In this document: positions 1 through 8,725 of the stretch, piece by piece
Layout of the letters: every line of letters starts with the position of its first letter
How positions within the stretch are numbered: position 1 is the stretch's first letter
Assembly: GCF_003344925.1 (NCBI RefSeq)
Contig: NZ_CP031188.1
Span: 2,463,001-2,527,000 of the forward strand
Source of the DNA: Flavobacterium arcticum
GTDB taxonomy: Bacteria; Bacteroidota; Bacteroidia; Flavobacteriales; Flavobacteriaceae
Reading direction: 5' to 3'
DNA length: 64,000 nucleotides
Notes under the pieces: generated by a model
Database searches by the model: none
What the model saw: only the letters and a program-made list of their open reading frames with translations
Told to the model about the DNA's origin: nothing
Position numbers and translations under genes: made by a program

Positions 1-24
1 TTTTGTAAATTATAATATAATTGT

Positions 25-1362
25 ATGAACGATTCATTCACATTCGGTAGCGTTTGCTCTGGAATAGAAGCAGCACAACTTGCGTTTAACCCTTTAAATT
101 TCAAACAAATATGGAGTTCTGAAATTGCTACTTTCCCTTCAAAAGTTTTAGAACATCATTATCCATATGTACCGAACATTGGGGATATGAATAGTATTAC
201 TGAATATATAATTCAACAAAAAATTGATAGTCCTGATATTTTTTGCGGTGGTACGCCATGCCAGGCTTTTTCTTTAGCAGGATGGAAAAATGGTCTCACT
301 GACGAAAGAGGGTTACTTACAATGAAATTTATAGAAATAGCTGATGCTATTGATAAAGTTAGAACCAGTCTTAAAAAAAAGCCATCAATAATTCTATGGG
401 AAAATGTGGAAGGAGTTTTAAATGATAAAACAAATGCTTTTGGAAATTTTATAGCTGGATTAGCAGGCTTTGATCAAGAAATAAAAGTTAAAAAATGGTC
501 AAAATCTGGTATCCTTTATGGAAAATCTAGAAACGTTGCATGGAGGGTTTTAGATGCAAAATACTTCGGTTTACCTCAACAAAGAAAACGATTATATGTA
601 ATTGCTGGTGGCAAAGACATCAAGCCTGAAAAAATACTTTTCGAATTGAACTCAATAAATGTCTTAAGAAGTATAAAATTCAAGAAAAGCACTTTAAAAA
701 CTATACCTACTTTATTTGACTTCAAAGAAACTGATCCTGTTATCGCAAAATTAATTTATAAAAAAAATAATAATAAATTTCAATTCTTTAGAGAATATAC
801 CGATTGCTTATATTCAGCATATGGAACAAAATGGAATGGTAATGCCGCTGCATATAATGGTTCACTATATGTTGCACAAAATGATAAAATTAGAAGATTA
901 ACTCCATTGGAATGCGAACGTCTAATGGGAATTCCTGATAATTATACTTTAATTGAAGGCAATAGTGATACCAATAGATATCAGGCTATTGGCAACTCAT
1001 GGGCTGTACCAGTCGTTAATTGGATAGGAAAAAGAATTAAAGAATATGATTCAAGTAAAAATGATATCAAAATCTCATCAAATCTAAAAAAAACACAGAA
1101 TAATATAAACTCTGATTTATACTTATTGGATGATGTCACGAAAATAAACCATAATTTATATTTAAATACATCTTCCTCTTCTAATGAGCCTACAATTGGT
1201 AATATCTTCGATATTATTCAAAGTGAAGATATTCCCGATAAATTATTTTTATCTTCAAAAGCTTGCTACGGCATCTTACGTCGAAAATATGAACGAAATA
1301 TGAAAATGAATAACGAGCTAGAATACTTGATGGCATTATCTTGTGATTTCGAATTAGTATAA
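25..1362 (+). CDS. DNA (cytosine-5-)-methyltransferase, orphan
   Basis: C5-cytosine DNA methyltransferase, which transfers a methyl group from SAM to cytosine at a specific site. Visible motifs in order: SAM-binding FGSVCSGIEAA (motif I) at about residue 7; catalytic GGTPCQAFS with Cys79 (motif IV); ENVEG (motif VI); QQRKRLYVIA (motif VIII); RRLTPLECERLMG (motif IX); and RYQAIGNSWAVPVV (motif X). The stretch between motifs VIII and IX, which should carry the target-recognition region, is short. About 100 residues after motif X form an extension rich in Asn, Ser and Lys. No restriction endonuclease follows, so within this window it is an orphan; whatever lies before base 1 is not visible. The gene is more AT-rich than its neighbour ychF, which suggests acquired DNA (inference). 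Target sequence unknown. Confidence 0.93.
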   Translation: MNDSFTFGSVCSGIEAAQLAFNPLNFKQIWSSEIATFPSKVLEHHYPYVPNIGDMNSITEYIIQQKIDSPDIFCGGTPCQAFSLAGWKNGLTDERGLLTMKFIEIADAIDKVRTSLKKKPSIILWENVEGVLNDKTNAFGNFIAGLAGFDQEIKVKKWSKSGILYGKSRNVAWRVLDAKYFGLPQQRKRLYVIAGGKDIKPEKILFELNSINVLRSIKFKKSTLKTIPTLFDFKETDPVIAKLIYKKNNNKFQFFREYTDCLYSAYGTKWNGNAAAYNGSLYVAQNDKIRRLTPLECERLMGIPDNYTLIEGNSDTNRYQAIGNSWAVPVVNWIGKRIKEYDSSKNDIKISSNLKKTQNNINSDLYLLDDVTKINHNLYLNTSSSSNEPTIGNIFDIIQSEDIPDKLFLSSKACYGILRRKYERNMKMNNELEYLMALSCDFELV

Positions 1363-1396
1363 AGATGAATCCCGCTAGTTAGCGGGATTTATCTTT
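1361..1396. terminator. Bidirectional terminator between methyltransferase and ychF
   Basis: Near-perfect stem-loop with AATCCCGCT and AGCGGGATT arms around an AGTT loop. It is extended by AAAGAT/ATCTTT outer arms that give A/T tracts on both sides. It sits between two convergent genes and can end both. Confidence 0.85.
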
Positions 1397-1422
1397 ATAC
1401 TTAATGCTATTTATCTTACTAC

Positions 1423-2517
1423 TTAAACATTAAAGCGGAAGTGCATTACATCGCCATCTTTCACGATGTATTCTTTACCTTCTACACGTAGTTTACCCGC
1501 TTCTTTTACTTTGGCTTCACTACCAAACAAAACATAATCGTCATAAGCTATAACCTCAGCACGGATAAACCCTTTTTCAAAATCGGTATGGATAACACCC
1601 GCAGCCTGTGGTGCGGTGTCGCCTACTTGTATTGTCCAAGCGCGTACTTCTTTTACCCCTGCGGTAAAGTAGGTTTGTAAGTTTAATAATTTATATGCCG
1701 AACGTATTAATGCCGAAGCACCTGGTTCTTTAAGTCCTAAGTCTTCAAGAAACATTTGGCGTTCTTCATACGTTTCAAGCTCTGTAATATCTGCCTCAGT
1801 ACCTACGGCAAGTACAATAACTTCGGCGCTTTCATCTTTAACTAGTTCGCGTACTTTTTCTACATAGTCGTTACCTGTTGCAGCAGCACCTTCATCTACA
1901 TTACATACATACAGTACAGGTTTTGTAGTAATTAACTGAAATTCTTCTAGCAATTCTTCTTCATCCTGATTTTTAGCCTCTACTACCCTAGCCGATTTAC
2001 CTTGTAGTAATACTTCTCTTATTCTGTCTAAAAGAGCTTCTTCGGCCTGTGCTTCTTTATTACCTGTTTTGGCTGCTCTTTTTACCTTTTCTAGGCGTTT
2101 TTCAACCGTTTCAAGGTCTTTTAGCTGTAGCTCTATATCTATAGTTTCTTTATCACGAATAGGGTTTACATTACCATCTACGTGTACTATATTATCATTA
2201 TCAAAACATCGTAGTACGTGTATAATAGCATTACACTCCCTAATGTTTCCTAAAAACTGGTTACCCAGCCCCTCGCCTTTACTTGCTCCTTTTACAAGAC
2301 CTGCAATATCTACAATATCTACTGTAGCAGGCTGTACACGCTCTGGGTTTACAAGCTCTTCGAGCTTTTCTAGTCTTGGGTCGGGTACGTTTACTACACC
2401 TATATTAGGTTCTATGGTACAAAAGGGAAAGTTTGCGCTTTGTGCCTTAGCATTAGACAAACAATTAAAAAGGGTCGATTTACCTACGTTTGGCAATCCT
2501 ACTATTCCTGCTTTCAT
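1423..2517 (-). CDS. ychF: Redox-regulated ATPase/GTPase YchF (Obg family)
   Basis: Universally conserved Obg-family P-loop NTPase associated with ribosomes. It prefers ATP because the usual NKxD base-specificity motif is altered, seen here as CNVDE. The P-loop GLPNVGKST is at residues 7-15 and DIAGLVKGAS forms the G3 region. An alpha-helical coiled-coil insert spans about 125-200, and a TGS domain fills the C-terminus (about 280-364), ending in the family-typical DGDVMHFRFNV. Length 364 is normal. It is monocistronic: a -7 box lies about 20 bp upstream and a terminator is shared with the methyltransferase. The identification is firm; its exact cellular role remains debated for the family. 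Confidence 0.97.
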   Translation of the reverse strand: MKAGIVGLPNVGKSTLFNCLSNAKAQSANFPFCTIEPNIGVVNVPDPRLEKLEELVNPERVQPATVDIVDIAGLVKGASKGEGLGNQFLGNIRECNAIIHVLRCFDNDNIVHVDGNVNPIRDKETIDIELQLKDLETVEKRLEKVKRAAKTGNKEAQAEEALLDRIREVLLQGKSARVVEAKNQDEEELLEEFQLITTKPVLYVCNVDEGAAATGNDYVEKVRELVKDESAEVIVLAVGTEADITELETYEERQMFLEDLGLKEPGASALIRSAYKLLNLQTYFTAGVKEVRAWTIQVGDTAPQAAGVIHTDFEKGFIRAEVIAYDDYVLFGSEAKVKEAGKLRVEGKEYIVKDGDVMHFRFNV

Positions 2518-2538
2518 TACTACTGTATTTTAAGGGTG

Positions 2539-2546
2539 CAAATATA
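2539..2546 (-). promoter_or_regulatory. ychF promoter -7 box
   Basis: TATATTTG on the minus strand matches the Bacteroidota -7 consensus TAnnTTTG, 21 bases before the ychF start. No clear -33 TTTG is seen. Confidence 0.45.
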
Positions 2547-2609
2547 AGTTTTTGAATTTAAAAAAAGGGTCTGCTTAATTGTATAAAGCATTGTATTATA
2601 AAATAAGTT

Positions 2610-3053
2610 TTATTTTTTACTATCGCGTAGGATATAAATAAACCTATGTATCGAGGATATTAATGCCCATGGAAGCAAAATGAGAAATATTTGATAGGTT
2701 TCTAAAAAATACCAAAAAGAATAAATACGAGCATTCTCTCTATTATATTTTTCTTCGGCAACCTCTACTTTATCTCCTACCTCATGTAAGATGCCAAATA
2801 AGTTTTTTCTATGCTCAGTAAAAGAAATAGTGTCATTATCCCTAATATATTGCACTGTTGGTTGATAAATATAATCATATCCTCCTCTATACCTGCCTGC
2901 TCCTCCTACCTTTACACGAACAACATCTATTGTTGTAATTTTCCCTTTATAATAGTCATATTCTCGTAATTCGACTCTTTTAGAAATCAAAAAAGGGACT
3001 AATAAAGCCCCTAATACTATTAAACTAAATCTAATATTCTTCTTTTTACTCAT
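2610..3053 (-). CDS. DUF3592-like small membrane protein
   Basis: A 147-residue protein with an N-terminal membrane segment (about residues 9-24), a beta-rich soluble part (about 35-105) and a C-terminal membrane segment (about 118-140). The pattern of a K-G-x-I/V start, a P-x-V-x-Y strand and a [12 protein letters not shown] strand resembles DUF3592 proteins. No catalytic motif is seen and the function is unknown. Its start overlaps the last 8 bases of the upstream ferredoxin gene, so the two are probably co-transcribed and perhaps translationally coupled. The family assignment rests on pattern resemblance only. Confidence 0.6.
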   Translation of the reverse strand: MSKKKNIRFSLIVLGALLVPFLISKRVELREYDYYKGKITTIDVVRVKVGGAGRYRGGYDYIYQPTVQYIRDNDTISFTEHRKNLFGILHEVGDKVEVAEEKYNRENARIYSFWYFLETYQIFLILLPWALISSIHRFIYILRDSKK

Positions 3054-3396
3054 TATGTAAAAAAGCCTGTCTGTTTAGTAATGTTTCATCACTTTCTACA
3101 TGATTATCGTCGGGCACACAACAATCTACTGGGCATACTGCCGCACATTGTGGCTCGTCATGAAAACCTTTGCATTCGGTACATTTATCAGGTACTATAT
3201 AATAAAGATCGTCAGATATAGGTGTATGCGGTGTATCGGCATCTACTTCCTCACCCGATGGCAAAACAACTTTACCCGTTAATTTAGTTCCATCTTTATA
3301 TCTCCAATCATCTGCACCCTCATATATTGCGGTGTTTGGGCATTCTGGTTCACAAGCACCACAGTTTATACATTCATCTGTTATAATGATAGCCAT
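3046..3396 (-). CDS. 2[4Fe-4S] ferredoxin
   Basis: A 116-residue electron carrier with two four-cysteine cluster motifs. The first is [12 protein letters not shown] at residues 10-21 (C-x2-C-x2-C-x3-CP). The second begins CTECKGF and has a longer spacing (C-x2-C-x8-C-x3-CP), as in Allochromatium-type ferredoxins with an extended C-terminus. An insertion of about 50 residues separates the clusters. It is transcribed divergently from the acyl-CoA reductase gene across 68 bp, and the promoters overlap. That arrangement suggests a shared redox role, but this is inference; the physiological partner is not evident from the sequence. Confidence 0.93.
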   Translation of the reverse strand: MAIIITDECINCGACEPECPNTAIYEGADDWRYKDGTKLTGKVVLPSGEEVDADTPHTPISDDLYYIVPDKCTECKGFHDEPQCAAVCPVDCCVPDDNHVESDETLLNRQAFLHNE

Positions 3397-3418
3397 AGCT
3401 TATTTTATTTTAATAACG

Positions 3419-3426
3419 TAAATTTG
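3419..3426 (+). promoter_or_regulatory. Acyl-CoA reductase promoter -7 box
   Basis: TAAATTTG on the plus strand matches TAnnTTTG, 38 bases before the reductase ATG. Only 2 bases separate it from the opposing ferredoxin -7 box. Confidence 0.45.
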
Positions 3427-3428
3427 CA

Positions 3429-3460
3429 CAAAATTACGTCCAAATCCATTCATAAACAAA
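3429..3460 (-). promoter_or_regulatory. Ferredoxin promoter (-33 TTTG, -7 TAATTTTG)
   Basis: On the minus strand a TTTG (3460-3457) lies 20 bases before TAATTTTG (3436-3429). Both elements of the Bacteroidota promoter are therefore present at plausible spacing, 32 bases before the ferredoxin start. Confidence 0.55.
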
Positions 3461-3464
3461 CATA

Positions 3465-4523
3465 ATGACGTTAACAGAAACAAAAAAAGCATTCGCAACA
3501 TTAGGAAAATTTCTTAGTCAATTTTCTGAAGGCAACACTATAAAAAATGAAAGCGTACCGCATAACGATACCTTTTTTGACGATTTTGTAAATCTTATCC
3601 AACTATCGCAATCGCATAACGGATGGTTTACACCAGAGCAGGTCTATTTTGCCACACAATCTTGGGCAGAAGCACTTACCGAAGATAACCTTGATAAATG
3701 GTTAAGTAATTACATCATCAACTATACCGAGCCTAAAACTGTAGGGCTTGTACTTGCTGGTAATATACCGTTGGTTGGTTTTCACGATTTTTTATCGGTA
3801 TTAATTACAGGTAACAAAACATTAGTTAAAGCATCGTCTAACGACCAGCACTTACTACCCTTTTTAGCGAAGTACCTTGTTACTATTGAGCCCAAACTTG
3901 CCAACAGAATAAAACTTACCGAAGGTAAACTAGAAAACTTTGATGCTGTTATCGCTACAGGTAGTAACAACACGGCACGCTATTTTGAGTATTACTTTAA
4001 AGATAAGCCTGCTATAATTCGCAAAAACAGAAACTCGGCAGCCATACTTACAGGTAATGAAACCAAAGACGATTTAATTGCTTTGGGCGAAGATATATTC
4101 CGATATTTTGGGTTAGGGTGTCGTAACGTTTCTAAGCTATTTGTACCGCAAGGGTATGACTTTAAAGAGTTTTTTGAAGCGATATTTACCTATGGCGATG
4201 TTATTCATTATGAAAAATATGCCAATAACTACGACTATAACAAAGCCGTGTTCCTGATGAGTAACTTTAAGCTACTCGATAATGAATTTATGACACTAAA
4301 AGAGGACACGAGCTATGCCTCGCCTATCTCCTCTGTATTTTATGAATATTATAGTGATTTAGATAGTTTACAACAAAAACTAGAAGCCGAAAACGAACAG
4401 TTACAATGTATTGTAAGTAATGGGCTAATTGAAAACAGTATTCCGTTTGGACAAACCCAAAAACCTGCATTGTGGGATTATGCCGATAATGTAGATACTA
4501 TTTCATTTTTATTAGAAATATAG
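3465..4523 (+). CDS. Acyl-CoA reductase (LuxC-like, aldehyde dehydrogenase superfamily)
   Basis: A 352-residue protein resembling the LuxC acyl-CoA/acyl-protein reductase family, which reduces fatty acyl thioesters to aldehydes with NAD(P)H. Supporting features are the GLVLAGNIPLVGFHDF nucleotide-binding segment near residue 90, the VIATGSNNTARYF segment near 165, RKNRNSAAIL near 185, and GLGCRNVSKLFVP near 215, whose cysteine is the candidate nucleophile. It is shorter than bacterial luciferase-operon LuxC (about 480 residues). No other lux genes are nearby. It lies directly upstream of serC-serA (77 bp gap) and divergent from a ferredoxin. The substrate in this organism is unknown. Confidence 0.8.
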   Translation: MTLTETKKAFATLGKFLSQFSEGNTIKNESVPHNDTFFDDFVNLIQLSQSHNGWFTPEQVYFATQSWAEALTEDNLDKWLSNYIINYTEPKTVGLVLAGNIPLVGFHDFLSVLITGNKTLVKASSNDQHLLPFLAKYLVTIEPKLANRIKLTEGKLENFDAVIATGSNNTARYFEYYFKDKPAIIRKNRNSAAILTGNETKDDLIALGEDIFRYFGLGCRNVSKLFVPQGYDFKEFFEAIFTYGDVIHYEKYANNYDYNKAVFLMSNFKLLDNEFMTLKEDTSYASPISSVFYEYYSDLDSLQQKLEAENEQLQCIVSNGLIENSIPFGQTQKPALWDYADNVDTISFLLEI

Positions 4524-4600
4524 CCGAATAATTAGCAAGTTTCTTTGTGCCTTTTTGATTTATAATTAGGAAATTTGTAATTCACTTCAACACGCTTATA

Positions 4601-5674
4601 ATGAAAAAGCATAATTTCAGCGCAGGACCTTCTATCCTGCCACAGGAAGTATTGGATAAAGCAGCGCAGGCAGTACTTAACTATAACAATTCAGGGCTTT
4701 CTATACTAGAAATATCCCACCGTAGTAAAGACTTTGTTGCCATCATGGAAGAGGCTCGCACATTGGCTTTAGAACTGCTAGGACTTGAAGGTAAAGGCTA
4801 CCAAGCACTTTTCCTTTCGGGTGGCGCAAGTATGGAGTTTGTACGTGTACCTTATAGCTTATTAAAACAAAATGGCAAAGCTGCCTACCTTGATACGGGA
4901 ACTTGGGCGGCAGGCGCTATTAAACAAGCTGAAAAATTTGGAGAAACTATAGTTGTGGCATCATCCAAGTCTGACAATTATAGTTATATCCCAAAAGAAT
5001 ATAGCATCCCTACAGATGCCAGTTACTTTCATTGTACAAGTAACAACACTATATTTGGTACACAAATGCAAGATTTCCCTGAAACCGATGTACCCATTGT
5101 ATGCGATATGAGTTCAGATATCTTTTCGAGAGAAATTGACTTTTCTAAATTCGGGATTATATATGCTGGAGCACAAAAAAATATGGGGCCTGCTGGTACA
5201 ACGCTTGTAGTTGTTAAAGAAGAACTATTAGGTAAGACAGATAGGGTTACTCCTGATATTCTCGATTATTCAGCACATATAGCTAAAGATAGTATGTATA
5301 ATACGCCTCCTGTTTTTGCGGTTTATGCCTCTATGCTTACTTTGCAATGGGTTAAAGCCAATGGTGGTGTAGCTGCAATGGAAAAGAAAAACAATGAAAA
5401 AGCAGCATTGCTATACAACGAAATAGAAAGAAACCTACTATTTAAAGGCGTAGCAAAGCTAGAAGATCGTTCTAAAATGAATGTTACCTTCATTCTTGTA
5501 AATGAAGCTCATAAAGAACAGTTTGACAAAATGTGGAAAGCTGCCAACATAAGCGGATTAAACGGACATAGGTCTGTAGGTGGGTATCGTGCTTCTATAT
5601 ACAATGCTATGTCTATAGAAAGTGTACAAGTACTAGTAGATGTAATGCAAGAGTTTGAGAAAACTATACAGTAA
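4601..5674 (+). CDS. serC: 3-phosphoserine aminotransferase
   Basis: A PLP-dependent class V aminotransferase that converts 3-phosphohydroxypyruvate and glutamate to phosphoserine, the second step of serine synthesis; it can also act in the PLP synthesis route. The N-terminal NFSAGPSILP motif, FLSGGASMEF, and the lysine motif AGAQKNMGPAG with Lys193 as the PLP Schiff base are all present. The 357-residue length is typical. serA follows 50 bp downstream on the same strand, so the two form a serine-synthesis operon. Confidence 0.97.
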   Translation: MKKHNFSAGPSILPQEVLDKAAQAVLNYNNSGLSILEISHRSKDFVAIMEEARTLALELLGLEGKGYQALFLSGGASMEFVRVPYSLLKQNGKAAYLDTGTWAAGAIKQAEKFGETIVVASSKSDNYSYIPKEYSIPTDASYFHCTSNNTIFGTQMQDFPETDVPIVCDMSSDIFSREIDFSKFGIIYAGAQKNMGPAGTTLVVVKEELLGKTDRVTPDILDYSAHIAKDSMYNTPPVFAVYASMLTLQWVKANGGVAAMEKKNNEKAALLYNEIERNLLFKGVAKLEDRSKMNVTFILVNEAHKEQFDKMWKAANISGLNGHRSVGGYRASIYNAMSIESVQVLVDVMQEFEKTIQ

Positions 5675-5724
5675 CCCCTCTTAGTATTCAATAAATAAAA
5701 TAGATAATCTTTAAAGAATAAAGA

Positions 5725-6687
5725 ATGAAAATATTAGCCAATGACGGTATTTCGCCAAGTGGTGTTATAGCCCTTGAAGATAACGGATTTGAAGTAATAA
5801 CCACAAAAGTAGCTCAGGAACAAGTAGCCAATTATATAAATAAAAATGAAATAACCGTATTACTGGTACGCAGTGCCACCAAAGTACGTAAAGATATTAT
5901 AGACAATTGTCCTACACTTAAAATAATAGGTCGTGGTGGTGTAGGTATGGATAATATAGATGTAGAATATGCTCGCGAAAAAGGTATTCACGTTATTAAT
6001 ACCCCTGCTTCATCATCAGATTCGGTTGCCGAACTAGTGTTTGCTCACTTGTTTACAGGAGTGCGTTTCTTGCACGATGCTAACCGCCTTATGCCTCTTG
6101 AAGGAGAAGCTAGTTTTAATGAACTAAAAAAAGCTTATGCTAACGGTAGCGAGCTAAGAGGTAAAACACTTGGTATTATTGGTTTCGGGCGCATTGGTCG
6201 TGCTGTAGCACGAATAGCGCTTGGGCTAGGTATGCGTGTTATAGCATCGGATAAATTTGTAGGAACTTCCGAAATTAGAATAGACTTTTATAACGGACAG
6301 TTTATAAATGTAGAAATTACTACTGAGCCTACTGAAGAGATTTTTAAACATGCCGATTTTATATCACTACACGTCCCTTCGCAAGATGGTTACCTTATCA
6401 GTACTAAAGAATTTGAAATGATGAAAGATGGGGTAGGTATTGTTAATGCCGCTCGTGGTGGTGTACTTGACGAAGTTGCACTTGTTGAAGCACTAGATTC
6501 GGGTAAAGTTGCCTTTGCAGGGCTTGATGTTTTTGAGGAAGAACCTAAGCCCGCCATACAGGTGTTAATGAACCCTAAGGTATCGCTTACACCACACATT
6601 GGCGCAGCAACGCTGGAAGCGCAAGACCGTATAGGACTTGAACTTGCCGAACAGATAGTAAGTATTTTAAAGACTGAAAAAGCATAA
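5725..6687 (+). CDS. serA: D-3-phosphoglycerate dehydrogenase, short form
   Basis: An NAD-dependent D-2-hydroxyacid dehydrogenase oxidising 3-phosphoglycerate, the first committed serine step. The Rossmann motif GIIGFGRIGRAVA begins near residue 150. The catalytic region NAARGGVLDE (Arg) is near 242, and HIGAATLEAQ carries the catalytic His near 292. At 320 residues it is the short form lacking a C-terminal ACT domain, so allosteric inhibition by serine through ACT is not expected. It follows serC in an operon and ends at a strong terminator. Confidence 0.93.
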   Translation: MKILANDGISPSGVIALEDNGFEVITTKVAQEQVANYINKNEITVLLVRSATKVRKDIIDNCPTLKIIGRGGVGMDNIDVEYAREKGIHVINTPASSSDSVAELVFAHLFTGVRFLHDANRLMPLEGEASFNELKKAYANGSELRGKTLGIIGFGRIGRAVARIALGLGMRVIASDKFVGTSEIRIDFYNGQFINVEITTEPTEEIFKHADFISLHVPSQDGYLISTKEFEMMKDGVGIVNAARGGVLDEVALVEALDSGKVAFAGLDVFEEEPKPAIQVLMNPKVSLTPHIGAATLEAQDRIGLELAEQIVSILKTEKA

Positions 6688-6691
6688 TATA

Positions 6692-6723
6692 AAAATGGCA
6701 TCTATTTAAGATGCCATTTTTTA
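6692..6723. terminator. Terminator after serA
   Basis: Perfect 12-bp stem (AAAATGGCATCT with AGATGCCATTTT) around a 5-base loop, followed by T-rich sequence. It lies between convergent serA and the YciO-type gene and probably serves both. Confidence 0.88.
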
Positions 6724-6741
6724 TTAAGTTAATATTTTTTT

Positions 6742-7362
6742 CTAAAATATATCTGGGTCGCCTTTACCTTCTCTTATTACTTCTGGTTCATCGCCAGAAA
6801 GATCTATAATAGTCGAGGCTTGGTTATCACCATATCCGCCATCTATAACCGCATCTACAAGGTTTTGCCATTTCTCAAATATCAGTTCAGGATCGGTAGA
6901 ATATTCCAGTACCTCATCATCATCATGTATAGAAGTAGATACAATAGGGTTGCCTAACTGCCTAACTATTTCGAGTGCAATATTATTATCGGGTACACGA
7001 ATACCTACTGTAGTTTTCTTTTTAAACTCTTTAGGCAAACTATTATTACCTGGTAATATAAACGTATAAGGTCCCGGCAAAGAGCGTTTCAGTATTTTAA
7101 ACGTACTCGTATCTATCTGCTTTACGTAATCAGATAGATTACTAAGGTCATGACATATAAATGAGAAATTAGCTTTATCGAGCTTAATACCTTTAATACG
7201 TGCTATACGCTCCAAGGCTTTAGTGTTCGTTATATCGCAACCCAAACCATATACCGTATCAGTAGGATAAATTATCAATCCGCCATCGCGTAATATTTTT
7301 ATTACTTTGGCAATCTCCTTTTCATTAGGATTTTCAGGATATATTTTTATAAATTGTGCCAT
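6742..7362 (-). CDS. Sua5/YciO/YrdC family threonylcarbamoyl-AMP synthase homologue, YciO subtype
   Basis: A YrdC-fold protein of 206 residues. The family makes threonylcarbamoyl-AMP, the activated intermediate for t6A37 in tRNAs reading ANN codons. Seen: the nucleotide-binding YPTDTVYGLGCDI near residue 33, a KxR-like basic strand, STSIHDDDEV near 142, and the C-terminus VIREGKGDPDIF. The N-terminal FIKIYPENP and the C-terminal EGxGD signature resemble E. coli YciO more than TsaC/YrdC. The longer Sua5 C-terminal domain is absent. The true t6A enzyme may therefore be encoded elsewhere. TsaD, which uses this intermediate, is at 47.7 kb. Confidence 0.85.
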   Translation of the reverse strand: MAQFIKIYPENPNEKEIAKVIKILRDGGLIIYPTDTVYGLGCDITNTKALERIARIKGIKLDKANFSFICHDLSNLSDYVKQIDTSTFKILKRSLPGPYTFILPGNNSLPKEFKKKTTVGIRVPDNNIALEIVRQLGNPIVSTSIHDDDEVLEYSTDPELIFEKWQNLVDAVIDGGYGDNQASTIIDLSGDEPEVIREGKGDPDIF

Positions 7363-7388
7363 AGTAAAAGTGTGTAATATTAGAAATA

Positions 7389-7396
7389 CAAAGTTA
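7389..7396 (-). promoter_or_regulatory. -7 box of the YciO-type gene
   Basis: TAACTTTG on the minus strand, 26 bases before the start, matches TAnnTTTG. Confidence 0.4.
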
Positions 7397-7430
7397 CGCC
7401 TTTTAAACCAAATTCATAAACCATTACCTA

Positions 7431-8090
7431 ATGAGAGAAACAATACATAAAATTAAAGTTCCCGAAAATGAAACTTTTGAAAGTATTATACAACAAAAAG
7501 ACAGTGGAGGAAAATTTGTGTTTTATGAATACCTAATACCCCGACCTCTTATAGCTCCAGGGCGAGGAGCATCTAAAATATTTTTTATTAAAAAAGGAGA
7601 AAAGACAAAACATCATATTAAATATAATATAATAACGCTCTTATGGGGTTGGTGGGGACTCCCTTTTGGTCTTTTATATATACCTAAAACTATTAGAAAT
7701 AATAAAACAGGTATTGATGTTACAGAAGATGTTTATAATAACATTACTAAAGAAGACTTTAACCAAGGTCAAGTGATAATAAAAAATATAGCAACTGCTT
7801 TTATACCAATTGATAAATCTTCTTTAAAAGAACTTACTAAGTGCTTTAAAAAATATGAAAAGTATAAAAAGGCATTTACCACTGCACCTATCACTGCTAT
7901 ATATATTGACACTTATGACCCTATTATTACAATAGGGCTTTTTGAAGATGATATGATAAAAGTAGATGAGTTAAAAAAAGAGATTTATAAATACTTTTTT
8001 GCCAATATTCAGTTCAAGTTCATAAATCTTGACGATGATACAGAGCTAAGTGCCAAACTAAAAAAGCAAGGAGAGTCTATACAACTGTAA
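7431..8090 (+). CDS. Conserved hypothetical protein with a GWWGLPFG membrane motif
   Basis: A 219-residue protein of unknown function. There is no signal peptide. One short hydrophobic stretch near residues 68-86 contains the Trp-rich motif WGWWGLPFGLLY, followed by IPKTIRNNKTGIDVTEDV. Similar WWG-P-G motifs mark membrane-associated regions in several uncharacterised bacterial proteins. The rest is mixed charged sequence without recognisable catalytic residues. The next gene on the same strand starts 39 bp later, so the two are probably co-expressed. Confidence 0.65.
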   Translation: MRETIHKIKVPENETFESIIQQKDSGGKFVFYEYLIPRPLIAPGRGASKIFFIKKGEKTKHHIKYNIITLLWGWWGLPFGLLYIPKTIRNNKTGIDVTEDVYNNITKEDFNQGQVIIKNIATAFIPIDKSSLKELTKCFKKYEKYKKAFTTAPITAIYIDTYDPIITIGLFEDDMIKVDELKKEIYKYFFANIQFKFINLDDDTELSAKLKKQGESIQL

Positions 8091-8129
8091 ACAAATACAA
8101 CTCTGCGTATAGAAAACAATTACTATAAA

Positions 8130-8666
8130 ATGTTTAAACCAAAACTAGAATATAACACATTAGTTCGCCAATTTTTACTTCTTTTCGTGGGCATTCTAAT
8201 GATTATAATAGCAGTTAGTGAATTAATTGTTTCATTTACGCCAAAATCAAGTCTTATACCTATAAAAGGAACAGTTAGATATACCGATATTTATAATACG
8301 ACTGCAAGAACCAGCCGTACAGGTAAAACACAGTATATATCAAACTTAGTTTTTTATATTAACCAAAGTAGAAAAGAGTTTAAACTTGTTGATCATGAAA
8401 AATATTCCGAAAAACATCGGGAAATAGCACGAGGTCTCAATCAAGCAGATTCTGTAACTATATGGATAAAGAAAAGCGAAGTAAAAAATTACAACCCTGA
8501 AGTTTTTGGTATAGATACTGATAGAAAAACACTGCTTTCATTTGAAGAGGTAAAAACCGAAAATGGTTATTTATTTATATTTACATCACTTTTGGGTATG
8601 ATATCAATTCTATATTTTTTCTATTTGCGGTATCCTGAAAAGTTTAAAAAACTATTTTACGATTAA
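8130..8666 (+). CDS. Hypothetical two-TM membrane protein
   Basis: A 178-residue protein with a membrane segment at about 13-33 (FLLLFVGILMIIIAVSELIV), a polar central domain of about 110 residues beginning KGTVRYTDIYN, and a second membrane segment near 148-167 before a basic tail. The layout resembles DUF3592-like proteins such as the one at 2610-3053, but I see no convincing sequence match. It probably forms an operon with the preceding unknown gene. Function unknown. Confidence 0.6.
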   Translation: MFKPKLEYNTLVRQFLLLFVGILMIIIAVSELIVSFTPKSSLIPIKGTVRYTDIYNTTARTSRTGKTQYISNLVFYINQSRKEFKLVDHEKYSEKHREIARGLNQADSVTIWIKKSEVKNYNPEVFGIDTDRKTLLSFEEVKTENGYLFIFTSLLGMISILYFFYLRYPEKFKKLFYD

Positions 8667-8725
8667 ACAGATTCTTCACTACATTACATTCTGTTTATAA
8701 TGAAATACTTTGTAAAGTTATGCTC

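Noticed and set aside
2069..2533. Open frame on the plus strand opposite ychF
   Set aside because: Ser/Pro/Thr-rich translation with no family resemblance; it is a shadow of the strongly conserved ychF. The same applies to antisense frames over recG, gap, tsaD and the macroglobulin.
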